Below, piece after piece: positions 1 through 8,299 of a DNA stretch of 64,000 nucleotides. Position 1 is the first letter of the stretch, and each line of letters opens with the position of its first letter. Source of the DNA: Flavobacteriales bacterium (GTDB taxonomy: Bacteria > Bacteroidota > Bacteroidia > Flavobacteriales_F > PHOS-HE28); NCBI GenBank assembly GCA_016715995.1, contig JADJXF010000026.1, positions 1 to 64,000 on the forward strand. The letters are read 5' to 3'. The notes below the pieces were generated by a model that was not told the DNA's origin, searched no databases, and saw only the letters and a program-made list of their open reading frames with translations. A program made the translations under genes and the position numbers.

Positions 1-873
1 ACCCACCTCGCCCATGCGATCGGCATCGAGATCAAGAAGCACCATTCGGACAAGACCATCCTCTACGTACCAGCGGAGAAGTTCACGCAGCAGTTCATCG
101 AGGCGGTGAAGAACAACACCGTAGGCGACTTCACGCAGTTCTACCAGATGATGGACGTGCTCATCATCGACGATGTGCAGTTCCTCGCCGGCAAGGAGAA
201 GACACAGGATGTGTTCTTCCATGTATTCAACCATCTGCATCAGAGCGGCAAGCAACTGGTGATCACCAGCGATAAGGCGCCGGTGGAGATGGCCGGCATG
301 GAGCAACGCCTCCTCTCACGCTTCAAATGGGGCCTCAGCGCCGACCTGCAGACGCCCGGGCTTGAGACGCGCATCGCCATACTCGAGAAGAAGATGTACG
401 CCGAAGGCATCGACCTGCCGAAGGAGGTGGTGGAATACCTGGCTTACAGCATCACCACCAATATCCGCGAATTGGAAGGCGCCATGATCAGCTTGATCGC
501 GCAGAGCTCACTGAACAAGAAAGCAGTGAACCTGGATCTCGCGAAGCAGATGATCGACAAGTTCGTGAAGAACACGGCGCGCGAGGTGAGCATCGACTAC
601 ATCCAGAAGGTGGTGTGCGACTACTTCGACCTGCCGATCGAGCTGCTGAAGAGCAAGACGCGCAAGCGCGAGGTGGTTCAGGCCCGTCAGATCGCCATGT
701 ATTTCGCCAAGAAGATGACCAAGAGCTCGCTGGCGAACATCGGCGCGCATTGTGGCGGGAAGGACCACGCCACCGTGCTTCACGCCTGTCGCACCGTGAA
801 CAACCTTCAGGAGACCGACAAGCAGTTCCGCGGCTACCTGGAGGACCTCGAGAAGAAACTGAGCTTGCACTGA
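1..873 (+). CDS. dnaA: Chromosomal replication initiator DnaA, 5'-truncated by the window edge
   Basis: The frame is open from the first base, so about 290 C-terminal residues are present and the start lies outside the window. DnaA binds origin DnaA boxes and opens the duplex as an ATP-dependent helical oligomer. The fragment begins just after the Walker A glycines (KTHLAHAIG-like context, starting at THLAHAIG), has Walker B LIIDDVQFL near residues 54-62, sensor 1 (ITSDKAP) and the LLSRFKWGL box. It ends with the domain IV helix-turn-helix signature KDHATVLHA at about residues 254-262, which contacts DNA. The phosphatase and SAM methyltransferase genes downstream are common dnaA neighbours in Bacteroidota. 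No DnaA-box cluster was noticed inside the window. Confidence 0.97.
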   Translation, partial: THLAHAIGIEIKKHHSDKTILYVPAEKFTQQFIEAVKNNTVGDFTQFYQMMDVLIIDDVQFLAGKEKTQDVFFHVFNHLHQSGKQLVITSDKAPVEMAGMEQRLLSRFKWGLSADLQTPGLETRIAILEKKMYAEGIDLPKEVVEYLAYSITTNIRELEGAMISLIAQSSLNKKAVNLDLAKQMIDKFVKNTAREVSIDYIQKVVCDYFDLPIELLKSKTRKREVVQARQIAMYFAKKMTKSSLANIGAHCGGKDHATVLHACRTVNNLQETDKQFRGYLEDLEKKLSLH

Positions 874-897
874 CCCTTTGAACCAAGACCATGCACG

Positions 898-925
898 GGG
901 CTCCGCAAGGGGCCCTTTGCTTTGC
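898..925 (+). terminator. Probable intrinsic terminator after dnaA
   Basis: A 7-bp stem (GGGCTCC at 898-904 with GGGGCCC at 909-915, one G-U pair) closes a GCAA tetraloop and is followed by TTTGCTTT. It lies 24 bases after the dnaA stop and ends just before the next start codon, so it probably ends most dnaA transcripts. Confidence 0.6.
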
Positions 926-939
926 ACCACCTTCGCACC

Positions 940-1398
940 ATGCGCATCCTGCTCGTCTGCCTCGGCAACATCTGCCGCTCGCCCATGGCGGAAGGAGTCC
1001 TCCGTCACCTCGCCAATGAGCGGGGCATCTCTGTAGTCACGGACAGTGCGGGCACGGGCGACTACCATGTGGGAGAAGCGCCCGACAGGCGCGCGCAGGA
1101 GGCGATGCGACGACGCGGGATGGATATCTCCGACCTGCACGCAAGACAGTTCGTCCGCGAGGACTACGATCGCTTCGACATGCTGCTGGCAATGGATGCC
1201 GACAACCTTCGAATCATGCACCGGCTCGCACCCTCTCCGGCTCATGCGCGAAAGGCTGTGCTCCTGATGGACCATGCGCCGGAGCATCCACTGCGCGAAG
1301 TACCCGACCCCTATTTCGGCGGCGACGAGGGTTTCGACCTCGTGTTCGACATGCTGCAGGGGACCTGCAACAAACTGCTCGATGCCATTGAACGTTAG
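940..1398 (+). CDS. Low-molecular-weight protein-tyrosine phosphatase
   Basis: A 152-residue cytoplasmic enzyme that removes phosphate from phosphotyrosine through a cysteinyl-phosphate intermediate. The P-loop CLGNICRS (Cys7 nucleophile, Arg13) sits at the N-terminus as the family requires, and the general-acid Asp is in VPDPYFGG (about residue 123). The ATG at 940 was chosen because it puts the P-loop at the usual distance from the start; an in-frame TTG upstream at 922 would add six residues. The 3' end overlaps the start of the next gene, and dnaA lies directly upstream, an arrangement common in Flavobacteriia. The substrate is unknown; in other bacteria such enzymes often act on polysaccharide-export tyrosine kinases, but none is visible here. 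Confidence 0.93.
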   Translation: MRILLVCLGNICRSPMAEGVLRHLANERGISVVTDSAGTGDYHVGEAPDRRAQEAMRRRGMDISDLHARQFVREDYDRFDMLLAMDADNLRIMHRLAPSPAHARKAVLLMDHAPEHPLREVPDPYFGGDEGFDLVFDMLQGTCNKLLDAIER

Positions 1399-2113
1399 GA
1401 ACCCAGGCACACTGTACCTGATGCCCGTATGGTTGGGTAACCATGGCGGCACGGATCAGCTACCACCGGAGAACGTCATCTTGGCGCAGCGCATTGACCT
1501 GTACTTCTGCGAACAGGAGAAGACCGCGCGCGGCATGCTGCGACGCATGGTGCCAACCATTGACCTTTCACGCCTTGAGATGCATCGCCTGGATAAGGAG
1601 ACGAGCGCCGCAGAAGCAATGCGCATGCTTGCCCTGATGAAGGATGGGCGAGACGCAGCGGTGATCAGTGAAGCCGGGATGCCCGGGATCGCCGACCCAG
1701 GCGCGCTACTGGCCGGGGCCGCGCACCGCTCCGGCATCGTGGTGGTGCCGCTCATCGGGCCCAGTTCCGTAGTGCTCGCGCTCGCAGCCTCCGGATTGAA
1801 CGGCCAACACTTCACATTCCACGGATACCTTCCGGTGAAGCCAAAGGAGCGCAAGCAGGCAATCAGACGCCTCGAACAGGATGCCGTGCGCACAGGTGCA
1901 GCACAGCTCTTCATCGAGACGCCATACCGCAACGATGCGCTACTGGCCGATCTGCTCTCGACCTGCGCACCATCGACCGCGCTCACCATCGCCGTGGACC
2001 TGACGCAGCCTGGTGGGAGCGTGCGGACCCTGGAGATCGCGCAATGGCGAATTGAGCCTCTGGTGCTGGGGAAAAGACCAACGGTCTTCATCATCGGCTC
2101 GTGGCCGATGTGA
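1388..2113 (+). CDS. SAM-dependent methyltransferase, tetrapyrrole methylase (RsmI-like) family
   Basis: About 241 residues. It resembles RsmI, which 2'-O-methylates C1402 of 16S rRNA, but belongs to the shorter form common in Bacteroidota as a second paralogue. Family marks are the N-terminal GTLYLMPVWLG strand, the SAM-binding loop SEAGMPGIADPG (about 94-105; RsmI proper has SDAGTPLISDPG), GPSSVVLALAASG and the FIETPYRNDALL region. The TTG at 1388 is preferred as start because the conserved GTLYL strand precedes the first ATG (1421); this overlaps the phosphatase gene by 11 bases. The stop codon is half of a TGATCA palindrome shared with the convergent neighbour. True RsmI activity is uncertain. 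Confidence 0.85.
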   Translation: MNVRNPGTLYLMPVWLGNHGGTDQLPPENVILAQRIDLYFCEQEKTARGMLRRMVPTIDLSRLEMHRLDKETSAAEAMRMLALMKDGRDAAVISEAGMPGIADPGALLAGAAHRSGIVVVPLIGPSSVVLALAASGLNGQHFTFHGYLPVKPKERKQAIRRLEQDAVRTGAAQLFIETPYRNDALLADLLSTCAPSTALTIAVDLTQPGGSVRTLEIAQWRIEPLVLGKRPTVFIIGSWPM

Positions 2114-3553
2114 TCAATCGTTCGGCGTAGCGCACGGGATCATGTCACGACCACCGATCCGGTGCGGGCCCGGTCGACTCCGCTTGCCTTTGCAGAATGG
2201 GCTGCGGAAGATCATCCAACGGATGCGGAAGTAGATATCCGCCGCATGAACGTCGCGGCGATTGAGGAATGGCAGGATGTGATCGGATCCGATGACCACG
2301 CCATCGAGACGGATCATGAAGCCGATGCTCGGATGCGTCAGCGTGTACTCATGCAGCACGATCGGCGCTGCGACTTCGAAATAGCGCGTCTCGAACCGCG
2401 GAGTCAATGCAAGCGCATTGGCGCGACGTATGCGCAAACCGCCGCGCCCGCTCACCTGCTGCACCGCCGCAAGCGCCAGGCATGCGTTGCCAGCGATGCG
2501 GTAATCCACCTGCAGCGAAGCGGCTGTGGGTAGTCCGACCGAGAGTCCCTGCTCGCGTGACCAGTTCGTGCTCGTTGCGAAGAGGCTGTCCAAATCATCC
2601 ACATCATTTACGGGAACGCGGTTGTAATCAGCGATGTGGAGCGAACCGGTGCTGATGGTCCCGGCCACTCCGTTGCGGAACCGGATGCCACCGAGATCGA
2701 TGAGCGAAGCCCCGATGCGGTATCGGTAGCGTAACGGGTCGCAGCCACCCGACGAGCGATGCGGCATGTAGCCATCGGCTTCCTCAAGCGTCCGCTCGTA
2801 GACGATGCCTATATCAGCACCAAGGCCGCCACCAGCTTGGATAGCGGGCATCGCGAAGCCATAGCGCGCGCTTGCTTCATGCACGACCAGGCGACTGGTG
2901 TCGAGCACGGTGTAGTCGATGGCATCGATCTGAAGCGCCCCGGCTGCATGGCCGAGGTTGTACTTCAACCCGATACCGGCGCTGAGCATACTGAATCCCT
3001 CAGCCTTCAGGATATGGGCATAGTTGATTCCGAACTCGGTCCATGCAGCTCCCACGGCTCGGAGCCGGTCGTCCTGGTATCGGATGCCATGCTGCGGTGC
3101 GTAGCCGAATCCGTGGAAGATGAAATTGCCGAGCGGGGAAGAGACTCCCGTTACGCTGATGGCCGTTCGCGCGCGTATGCCAGCGCCGATAGTGCCCCGA
3201 CCAAGCGCGATGGAGAACCCCGGACCCAGCACATTCGCTTGGATGAACGCTCGGTTGTTGCCCGACGCATCTCGCAAGACCAACTCACCACCTGTCGTTC
3301 CCGCAATACCGCTGCGCAGTTCTCCCACGAGACGCTGATCCCTGTTTCCCCATGCGACCAGGCTGTTCCATGCGAACAGGTCGGCGCCCAGCAGCCGCAC
3401 ATCGGCGAATGGCCATTGGCCTGCACCGCGCGCGGGGTTCAGGTACGTGGCATCGGCCCCGCCGAAATTGCTGTGCGTGATCCCGAACCGCTCTTGCCCG
3501 CAGGCCGTTGCGTGCACGAGCAACGATGAAGAAAGAAGCACCAACGCGCGCAT
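2114..3553 (-). CDS. DUF5723-like outer membrane protein
   Basis: A 479-residue exported protein with a signal peptide (LVLLSSSLLVHATACGQ) followed by alternating hydrophobic/polar beta strands rich in Gly, Tyr and Asn, as in outer membrane beta-barrels. The mature start ERFGITHSNFGGADATYLNPA and its length fit the Bacteroidota family DUF5723, whose role is unknown. It is the last of a minus-strand run behind two FKBP lipoproteins and nrnA (24-base gap from its upstream neighbour), so it may be co-transcribed with them. Its stop abuts the stop of the convergent methyltransferase gene with no spacer. The family call rests on overall resemblance, not on a catalytic motif. Confidence 0.7.
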   Translation of the reverse strand: MRALVLLSSSLLVHATACGQERFGITHSNFGGADATYLNPARGAGQWPFADVRLLGADLFAWNSLVAWGNRDQRLVGELRSGIAGTTGGELVLRDASGNNRAFIQANVLGPGFSIALGRGTIGAGIRARTAISVTGVSSPLGNFIFHGFGYAPQHGIRYQDDRLRAVGAAWTEFGINYAHILKAEGFSMLSAGIGLKYNLGHAAGALQIDAIDYTVLDTSRLVVHEASARYGFAMPAIQAGGGLGADIGIVYERTLEEADGYMPHRSSGGCDPLRYRYRIGASLIDLGGIRFRNGVAGTISTGSLHIADYNRVPVNDVDDLDSLFATSTNWSREQGLSVGLPTAASLQVDYRIAGNACLALAAVQQVSGRGGLRIRRANALALTPRFETRYFEVAAPIVLHEYTLTHPSIGFMIRLDGVVIGSDHILPFLNRRDVHAADIYFRIRWMIFRSPFCKGKRSRPGPHRIGGRDMIPCATPND

Positions 3554-3577
3554 GGCGCGTTCCTACGGATAGCGGTG

Positions 3578-4450
3578 TCAAGGGTTCGCGCGCGCGCGCT
3601 CAACCCCTACCAGCCGAACATGATACAGCACCGGGCTGTACGGTTCCAGCGTTCCCGGAATGCCACGTCCAGCGAAGGCCAAGGAGGAGGGAATCACGAA
3701 GCTCCCCTCCTGCCCAGCGCGCAACAGGCTCACCGCCACCTCGATGCCTTTGATGACCTGGTCCGGATCGCCGTATCGCCATGAGAACATCGGTCGCTCA
3801 TCGAACACGGTGCCCTCGATAAGCCTGCTGCCCTTCCATGCCACCGTGATGCGATCTCCGAAACGCACCCGCGCCGTGTCGTCCGTAATCGCGGCTATCG
3901 CATAGTGCATATCACTCGTGCCCCAGCGAGTCAGACTATCCGTGGAACGGTCGATGAAGGACTGTATGATGAGCCGTTCGAAGGCGGCTGGATCGCTTCG
4001 GCGCATGTCCACCATCTCCTTCCTCACCTCAGCTGGTGTTCGTATGGCAAGAAGCGCAATCTCGGTCTGCAGCGTCGCTGAATCCGCAGCCGCTGGCACC
4101 GCACCGCCTGACATCGCGCGCCATGGCCATAGTCGTTGTTCCGCAATCACGCTCATGCTGTCACCGGCGTGCATCCGCCGCAGAACAGGAACCATGGCGC
4201 CAGCGCGCAGATCACCGGCGCGGTACCATCGATCCGTGCTCAGGAACGAGCCGGGCTCATCACCGAAGTAGGACACACGGAACCGCACGAACACGCTATC
4301 GCTGTCCGAGGGCACCGTTTCCCCGTCACCGAGCCGGTGATAGCGCATATGAACCTCCTCCCCAACAACCTTGTATCCCGCATAGGGAGAACGGTCGCAC
4401 GAGGCCAGCAGTCCCAACGCGACCAGGAAACCAAGCAAGCGGCCGCTCAT
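3578..4450 (-). CDS. FKBP-type peptidyl-prolyl isomerase lipoprotein
   Basis: A 290-residue lipoprotein (lipobox LLASC, Cys at about 18) likely anchored in the outer membrane facing the periplasm. The C-terminal 100 residues form an FKBP domain: VAWKGSRLIEGTVFDE, then PDQVIKGIEVAVSLLRAGQE and the IPSSLAFAGRGIPG loop. The N-terminal half resembles a second, degenerate FKBP fold (VRFRVSYFGDE...). Such proteins catalyse proline cis-trans isomerisation and help fold exported proteins. Its start overlaps the preceding FKBP gene by 4 bases (ATGA), indicating translational coupling. In Flavobacterium the equivalent cluster includes gldI, a gliding-motility lipoprotein. Confidence 0.85.
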   Translation of the reverse strand: MSGRLLGFLVALGLLASCDRSPYAGYKVVGEEVHMRYHRLGDGETVPSDSDSVFVRFRVSYFGDEPGSFLSTDRWYRAGDLRAGAMVPVLRRMHAGDSMSVIAEQRLWPWRAMSGGAVPAAADSATLQTEIALLAIRTPAEVRKEMVDMRRSDPAAFERLIIQSFIDRSTDSLTRWGTSDMHYAIAAITDDTARVRFGDRITVAWKGSRLIEGTVFDERPMFSWRYGDPDQVIKGIEVAVSLLRAGQEGSFVIPSSLAFAGRGIPGTLEPYSPVLYHVRLVGVERARANP

Positions 4451-4959
4451 TGCATCACGCGCACAAAGCCCAGCCTGTACACCACTGAGCTGCGCGGCGG
4501 CACCCGATCCAGGTCACCTACCAAGCCGTGCGCGCGGTAACTCGGGATGATGATGACGGCACTGTCGCCCGCCGACAAGAGCTGAATGGCCTCGTGCAGG
4601 CCGCTCTCCACATCATCGTGCTCCACGCGGAAGGTCTCCGGCATGCCGGGATCAGTAGCATAGGCAGTATCACCATTGAGCAGTTCGAGCCGGTAATTCA
4701 CCATGGCCGCCTGTTCCCTTCGCACAGGATCGCCGGGCGAATCGCGCAACAGCTGCACGTGAACGCCGGTCCCGCTCTTCACAGTGACCAAACCGTGCCG
4801 CTCGATGTAGAGTGCGATATCGCGATCCTCCAACCGCACCGCCTGCCGATGCTGCGCGATCATCTGATCCTTGCCCGATGGAACAGGCTGGCCGGGAGAC
4901 CGTGGTCCGTCCGAACCGCAGCCTGCGACCGCCAGAAGCGATGCAATGATCGCCCTCAT
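4447..4959 (-). CDS. FKBP-type isomerase lipoprotein, GldI-like
   Basis: A 170-residue protein with a short signal peptide and lipobox-like LAVAGC. The body matches an FKBP domain (VNYRLELLNGDTAY, VEHDDVESGLHEAIQLLSAGD, IIPSYRAHGL). GldI, a lipoprotein isomerase needed for gliding and T9SS function in Flavobacterium johnsoniae, has the same size and layout and also follows a DHH phosphoesterase gene. Start and stop overlap both neighbours by 4 bases (ATGA), so the three genes are a coupled operon. Assignment as true GldI is an inference from position and domain; the conserved isomerase residues were not checked one by one. Confidence 0.8.
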   Translation of the reverse strand: MRAIIASLLAVAGCGSDGPRSPGQPVPSGKDQMIAQHRQAVRLEDRDIALYIERHGLVTVKSGTGVHVQLLRDSPGDPVRREQAAMVNYRLELLNGDTAYATDPGMPETFRVEHDDVESGLHEAIQLLSAGDSAVIIIPSYRAHGLVGDLDRVPPRSSVVYRLGFVRVMQ

Positions 4960-5981
4960 GCCGGATTCGATTCGATGAAGGCCGGAAGCAGGGACCGGAA
5001 TCGCGCGACGGCATCCGCCAGGCTCTCCTTGGTCTGTCCGCCAGCCGCATTCCGGTGCCCCCCTCCATTGAAATGCTCCTGTACGAAGCGATCAACCCCG
5101 AGGCCACCCTTGGAGCGAAGGCTCACTTTTACCATATCGGGCCGTTCCATGAACAAAGCCGCCAGCCGGATGCCGCGGATGGACAGCCCGTAATTGACGA
5201 AGCCCTCGGTATCACCCGGCTGGTAGTCGAATCGGCGAAGGTCCGCGAGGCTGAGGCTGATGATGGCCGTGGCGAGATCGGGCAGCACATCCATGCGGTC
5301 GTTCAACGTGAACCCGAGCAGCTTCAGCCTCGAAGCACGATTGTCATCGAGGATGGACTCGTGCACCTGCGTGATGCGCACGCCGCGCTCCATCAGCCAA
5401 GCAGCGGTGCGCATGGTGTGGGCCGTGGTGCTGCCGAACCGAAAGGATCCCGAATCGGTAACGATGCCTGCATACAAGCAAGTTGCCGCTTCAGCACCCA
5501 CATGCCCCTCCCATCCCAAGGCGCGCACGATGTCAGCGATCATCTGACAAGTGGCGCAGGCCTCGGTATCTGTGAACGTGATGGACGTGAAATCGGAGGC
5601 ATCTTGGTGATGATCGATGAGGATGCGGAACGGATGGGCACGCAAGGCGTCCTCCAGACCCGCCACACGGTCGGGCCGATTGAAATCCAGGCAGAAGAGC
5701 AGGTCGCTTTCCCGAATAGCTGCGATAGCACCTGCTTTGTCCCGGTCGGCCGCGATGGCCTCCTTGGCTCCCGGCAGCCAATGCAGGAAGCCAGGAGGCG
5801 TATTGGGCAACACAACCACCACGCTGTGGCCGGCGGCTCGAAGCACATGCATCAGGCCAAGCGCCGATCCCATGGCATCCCCGTCGGGGTTGTAGTGCGT
5901 AACGATGGCGCAGCGCCTGGGGCCGGACAAAGCCGCGCGCAAGGACTCCACCGGTTCAGATGGCGCGGAGGGATAAGACAT
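4956..5981 (-). CDS. nrnA: DHH-family phosphoesterase, NrnA-like (nanoRNase / pAp phosphatase)
   Basis: A 341-residue cytoplasmic enzyme that hydrolyses 2-5 nt oligoribonucleotides and, in many members, 3'-phosphoadenosine 5'-phosphate. Metal-binding motifs are HYNPDGDAMGS (about 29-39) and the eponymous DHH (LIDHHQDASDF, Asp123-His124-His125). The DHHA1 domain ends in GGGHRNAAGG (about 306-315), which binds the substrate. Length is typical. The ATG at 5981 lies only six bases after a -7 box, so the message should be nearly leaderless. It leads the nrnA - FKBP - FKBP run, an arrangement conserved in flavobacteria, with ndk nearby as is also usual. Confidence 0.92.
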   Translation of the reverse strand: MSYPSAPSEPVESLRAALSGPRRCAIVTHYNPDGDAMGSALGLMHVLRAAGHSVVVVLPNTPPGFLHWLPGAKEAIAADRDKAGAIAAIRESDLLFCLDFNRPDRVAGLEDALRAHPFRILIDHHQDASDFTSITFTDTEACATCQMIADIVRALGWEGHVGAEAATCLYAGIVTDSGSFRFGSTTAHTMRTAAWLMERGVRITQVHESILDDNRASRLKLLGFTLNDRMDVLPDLATAIISLSLADLRRFDYQPGDTEGFVNYGLSIRGIRLAALFMERPDMVKVSLRSKGGLGVDRFVQEHFNGGGHRNAAGGQTKESLADAVARFRSLLPAFIESNPA

Positions 5982-5987
5982 GGGCGC

Positions 5988-5995
5988 CCAAGTTA
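5988..5995 (-). promoter_or_regulatory. Candidate -7 box upstream of nrnA
   Basis: Minus-strand TAACTTGG, one base off the TAnnTT(T/C)G pattern seen before other genes in this window. It ends six bases before the nrnA ATG. No clear -33 element is visible. Confidence 0.35.
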
Positions 5996-6025
5996 GCCGC
6001 CCGACGCTTGTTGGTCCGTCAGGTT

Positions 6026-6562
6026 TCAGAATCCGATCCCGGGCGAAGGCATGTGCTCGATGAGGATGCCCACGCAGCCGATGTCGAGGTCTGCGCGTTT
6101 ACCCTTGCGCTCAGCGGCGCCAGGGGCATTCACCTCTACAGCGATGCGTTTGGTGGCGGTGCACGAGAACTCGATCTGCTGATTCATTTCATGCTCGGTG
6201 TTGTCCCAGAGCACCTTCTCCACCTCTTCGAACTCACGCTCCCCATTCGGACCAGTGGTGCTCTTGAGAACGCGGATCTTCTCCACCAAACGAACCGCGA
6301 CATTGGCCCCGAGGACCTTCTCGTCGTGACAGACCGATATCCGGTAGTCCTGGCCCCGGTAAACGATGATGTTCAATTCAGTCTCCTCGCCCACCTTCAC
6401 CATGGCGCTGCGGCTCTGTCCATTGACCTTGAACCGCTGGTCCATGGCGCGCTCGCAATTGAACTTGTGGTAGTCCGTGCAGCCGGTCTGCGCGGCCGCC
6501 GGATTTGAGAAGGCCACGGCGGAGAGCGCCACGGCTAGCAAGTGGAACTGTTTGCTGGTCAT
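6026..6562 (-). CDS. Hypothetical exported protein
   Basis: A 178-residue protein with a clear signal peptide (LLAVALSAVAFSNPAAAQ, cleavage after AAAQ). The mature part opens with TGCTDYHKFNCERAMDQRF and has an Asn/Lys/Glu-rich beta-type body ending in a hydrophobic GCVGILIEHM segment. Several cysteines may form disulfides in the periplasm. No family was recognised with certainty. It is 9 bases downstream of a lipoprotein gene on the same strand, so the two are probably co-expressed envelope components. Confidence 0.7.
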   Translation of the reverse strand: MTSKQFHLLAVALSAVAFSNPAAAQTGCTDYHKFNCERAMDQRFKVNGQSRSAMVKVGEETELNIIVYRGQDYRISVCHDEKVLGANVAVRLVEKIRVLKSTTGPNGEREFEEVEKVLWDNTEHEMNQQIEFSCTATKRIAVEVNAPGAAERKGKRADLDIGCVGILIEHMPSPGIGF

Positions 6563-6571
6563 GATGCGTCT

Positions 6572-7465
6572 CTATTGGGCGTTGGCGTTCTCTGGTTTCG
6601 TCCACTCGGTACGAAGGCGCCCAACTTCCGCTGAAAGCTCCTTATACTGGTCGCCGGTGAGTTCTACGATGACATCATCGCCGAGGATCATGCGGCCGCT
6701 GCTGGATTCGCCCTGGTGCGGCGCGCGTGTGACATTCAATCGATCATAGATGTCGCGCAAGCCGATGAGCTGCGCCTGGACCGCAGCTACATCCTGGTCA
6801 TCCTTGAAAGCATCCATCAAGCCGATGAGGTGCTCCAAGGTGACCTTCTGCTCAGCGACACGGGCCATCAACGCGTCGCTCTGGCCAAAAGCATCAATCT
6901 GGCGGATCACGAGGTGCATGCTCTCCATCCAGCCGCCGGCGAGCACCAGGGCCAGCACTGGGCCCATCTCCTCCTGCTGCATACGCTCGTAAGCGCGCAG
7001 GTAAGCCTCATTGCTGATCATCTCCAGCGAATCACCCCGCGTGAGGTTCGATTCAAGGCGGATGAAGTCTGCATCAGTGAATGCGCTGCTCAGTCCAAGG
7101 CCCTCCGCCAGCTTCTTGCTGGCGAGGTAGTACCGTGCCACCTCGACATTCAGTTTAAAGCTGCTGGCGTAGACGAGGTCGGTGGCATAGACGCCGAAAT
7201 TGAGGGCGCGGCCGCGGAGGCTCACGAAGGTGCCCGCATTGGAGGCCGGGGCCAGGAGCCGTTTGTGCCCATCGCCCGCCAACTGCCGCACCAGGCCGAA
7301 GAGTTCATTGGGAGTGGGCATCTGGTACAGTGCGGCTACCGTGCCCTGTTCGCCGCCGATCACCAGCTCACCGCCGGTGCCCTGAGTCGCCTCGCCGGTC
7401 CGATCCCCGCCGCAGGAGGCCAGCAGGAGCAGCCCTGTGAGCGGAATTGCCAACCGTGTTCGCAT
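6572..7465 (-). CDS. Hypothetical lipoprotein
   Basis: A 297-residue lipoprotein: signal peptide with lipobox LLLLASC (Cys at about 18) followed by GGDRTGEATQGTGG, a flexible tether. The rest is largely helical with many Leu, Glu and Met (for example MISNEAYLRAYERMQQEE) and no recognised catalytic motif. Conserved Bacteroidota lipoproteins of this helical type exist without known function. It leads a two-gene unit with the exported protein downstream and is divergent from ndk across a 127-base intergenic region that presumably holds both promoters. Confidence 0.7.
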   Translation of the reverse strand: MRTRLAIPLTGLLLLASCGGDRTGEATQGTGGELVIGGEQGTVAALYQMPTPNELFGLVRQLAGDGHKRLLAPASNAGTFVSLRGRALNFGVYATDLVYASSFKLNVEVARYYLASKKLAEGLGLSSAFTDADFIRLESNLTRGDSLEMISNEAYLRAYERMQQEEMGPVLALVLAGGWMESMHLVIRQIDAFGQSDALMARVAEQKVTLEHLIGLMDAFKDDQDVAAVQAQLIGLRDIYDRLNVTRAPHQGESSSGRMILGDDVIVELTGDQYKELSAEVGRLRTEWTKPENANAQ

Positions 7466-7562
7466 GTTCAGTGAAGAGTAATCGTGAGGTGCCAGGACAA
7501 CGCCCCGGACGGCTGCACGAAGGAAGCTGTAGCCAATGCATGAGCTGGTTGGTATGGCCGAT

Positions 7563-7570
7563 TACTTTTG
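7563..7570 (+). promoter_or_regulatory. Candidate -7 box for ndk
   Basis: TACTTTTG matches the Bacteroidota TAnnTTTG element, 22 bases before the ndk ATG. A TTGG lies at 7549-7552 but is too close to act as a -33 element. Confidence 0.5.
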
Positions 7571-7592
7571 CGCGGCTTTTTCAACAACCGCA

Positions 7593-8012
7593 ATGACAGG
7601 CAACAGGACTTTCACGATGATCAAGCCCGAGGCGGTGGCCGCGGGCAGCATGGGCAAGATCATGGACATGATCATCGACAACGGATTCAAGGTGGTCGCG
7701 CTGAAGTACACCCGGCTCTCGCGGCAGGAAGCAGGCGAGTTCTACGCCGTCCACAAGGAGCGCCCCTTCTACGGCGAACTGGTGGACTACATGGCAAGCG
7801 GCCCCATCATCGCGGCCATCCTCGAGAAGGACAACGCGGTGGCGGTCTTCCGCGAGCTGATCGGCGCCACCGACCCGGCACAGGCCGCAGAGGGCACCAT
7901 CCGCAAGCGCTTCGCCGAGAGCAAGGCCAAGAATGCGGTGCACGGCAGCGACAGCGATGCCAACGCCGAGATCGAGGGCTCCTACTTCTTCAGCGGGCGG
8001 GAGCGGTTCTAG
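7593..8012 (+). CDS. ndk: Nucleoside-diphosphate kinase
   Basis: A 139-residue enzyme that transfers the gamma phosphate of ATP to nucleoside diphosphates through a phosphohistidine. The active site signature NAVHGSDS with His117 is intact, preceded by the N-terminal TFTMIKPEAV strand that begins the ferredoxin-like fold. Length matches bacterial Ndk. The ATG at 7593 is chosen over an upstream in-frame ATG at 7536 because the upstream region carries a promoter box and the family starts a few residues before the TFTMIKP strand. The stop overlaps the convergent DUF721 stop in a CTAG palindrome. Confidence 0.97.
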   Translation: MTGNRTFTMIKPEAVAAGSMGKIMDMIIDNGFKVVALKYTRLSRQEAGEFYAVHKERPFYGELVDYMASGPIIAAILEKDNAVAVFRELIGATDPAQAAEGTIRKRFAESKAKNAVHGSDSDANAEIEGSYFFSGRERF

Positions 8013-8299
8013 AGGAGCACCACCTCCTGAACCACGGCACGGGCCATGCGTTCGTTGAGCTTCTCGACGATGGTGGCGCGCATGTACGTGAGTTCATGCC
8101 GCAACGGGGCCGAGTCCACGCGGATGAAGAGTTTCCCCCTGCGCAGCGTGATGCCCGTAGTGTGGCGAGCCACCATGCCGCCGACCACCTCATCCCACCA
8201 GGAGGCGATGTCGAGCTCGTCCATCTTCTCGCGCATGCCGGCGCCATCGACCAGGCGGCCGATGACCTCAGCGAGCGACTGTTCGTTGCGCCTTTTCAC
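8009..8299 (-). CDS. DUF721 domain protein
   Basis: About 96 residues starting at a GTG (8299): VKRRNEQSLAEVIGRLVD, matching the usual N-terminus of Bacteroidota DUF721 proteins, then the WWDEVVGG core and RGKLFIRVDSAPLRHELTYM. These small proteins, found next to recF or secA in many bacteria, are of unknown function and are suspected to bind nucleic acid. The start overlaps the end of recF by about 30 bases, so translation is probably coupled. A longer reading frame to 8365 exists but its extra residues look like recF in another frame. The recF-DUF721 order is conserved in the phylum. Confidence 0.85.
   Translation of the reverse strand: MKRRNEQSLAEVIGRLVDGAGMREKMDELDIASWWDEVVGGMVARHTTGITLRRGKLFIRVDSAPLRHELTYMRATIVEKLNERMARAVVQEVVLL

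Noticed and set aside
1..873. Replication origin next to dnaA
   Set aside because: No cluster of TTATCCACA-like boxes was seen around dnaA in this window; the upstream side is cut off.
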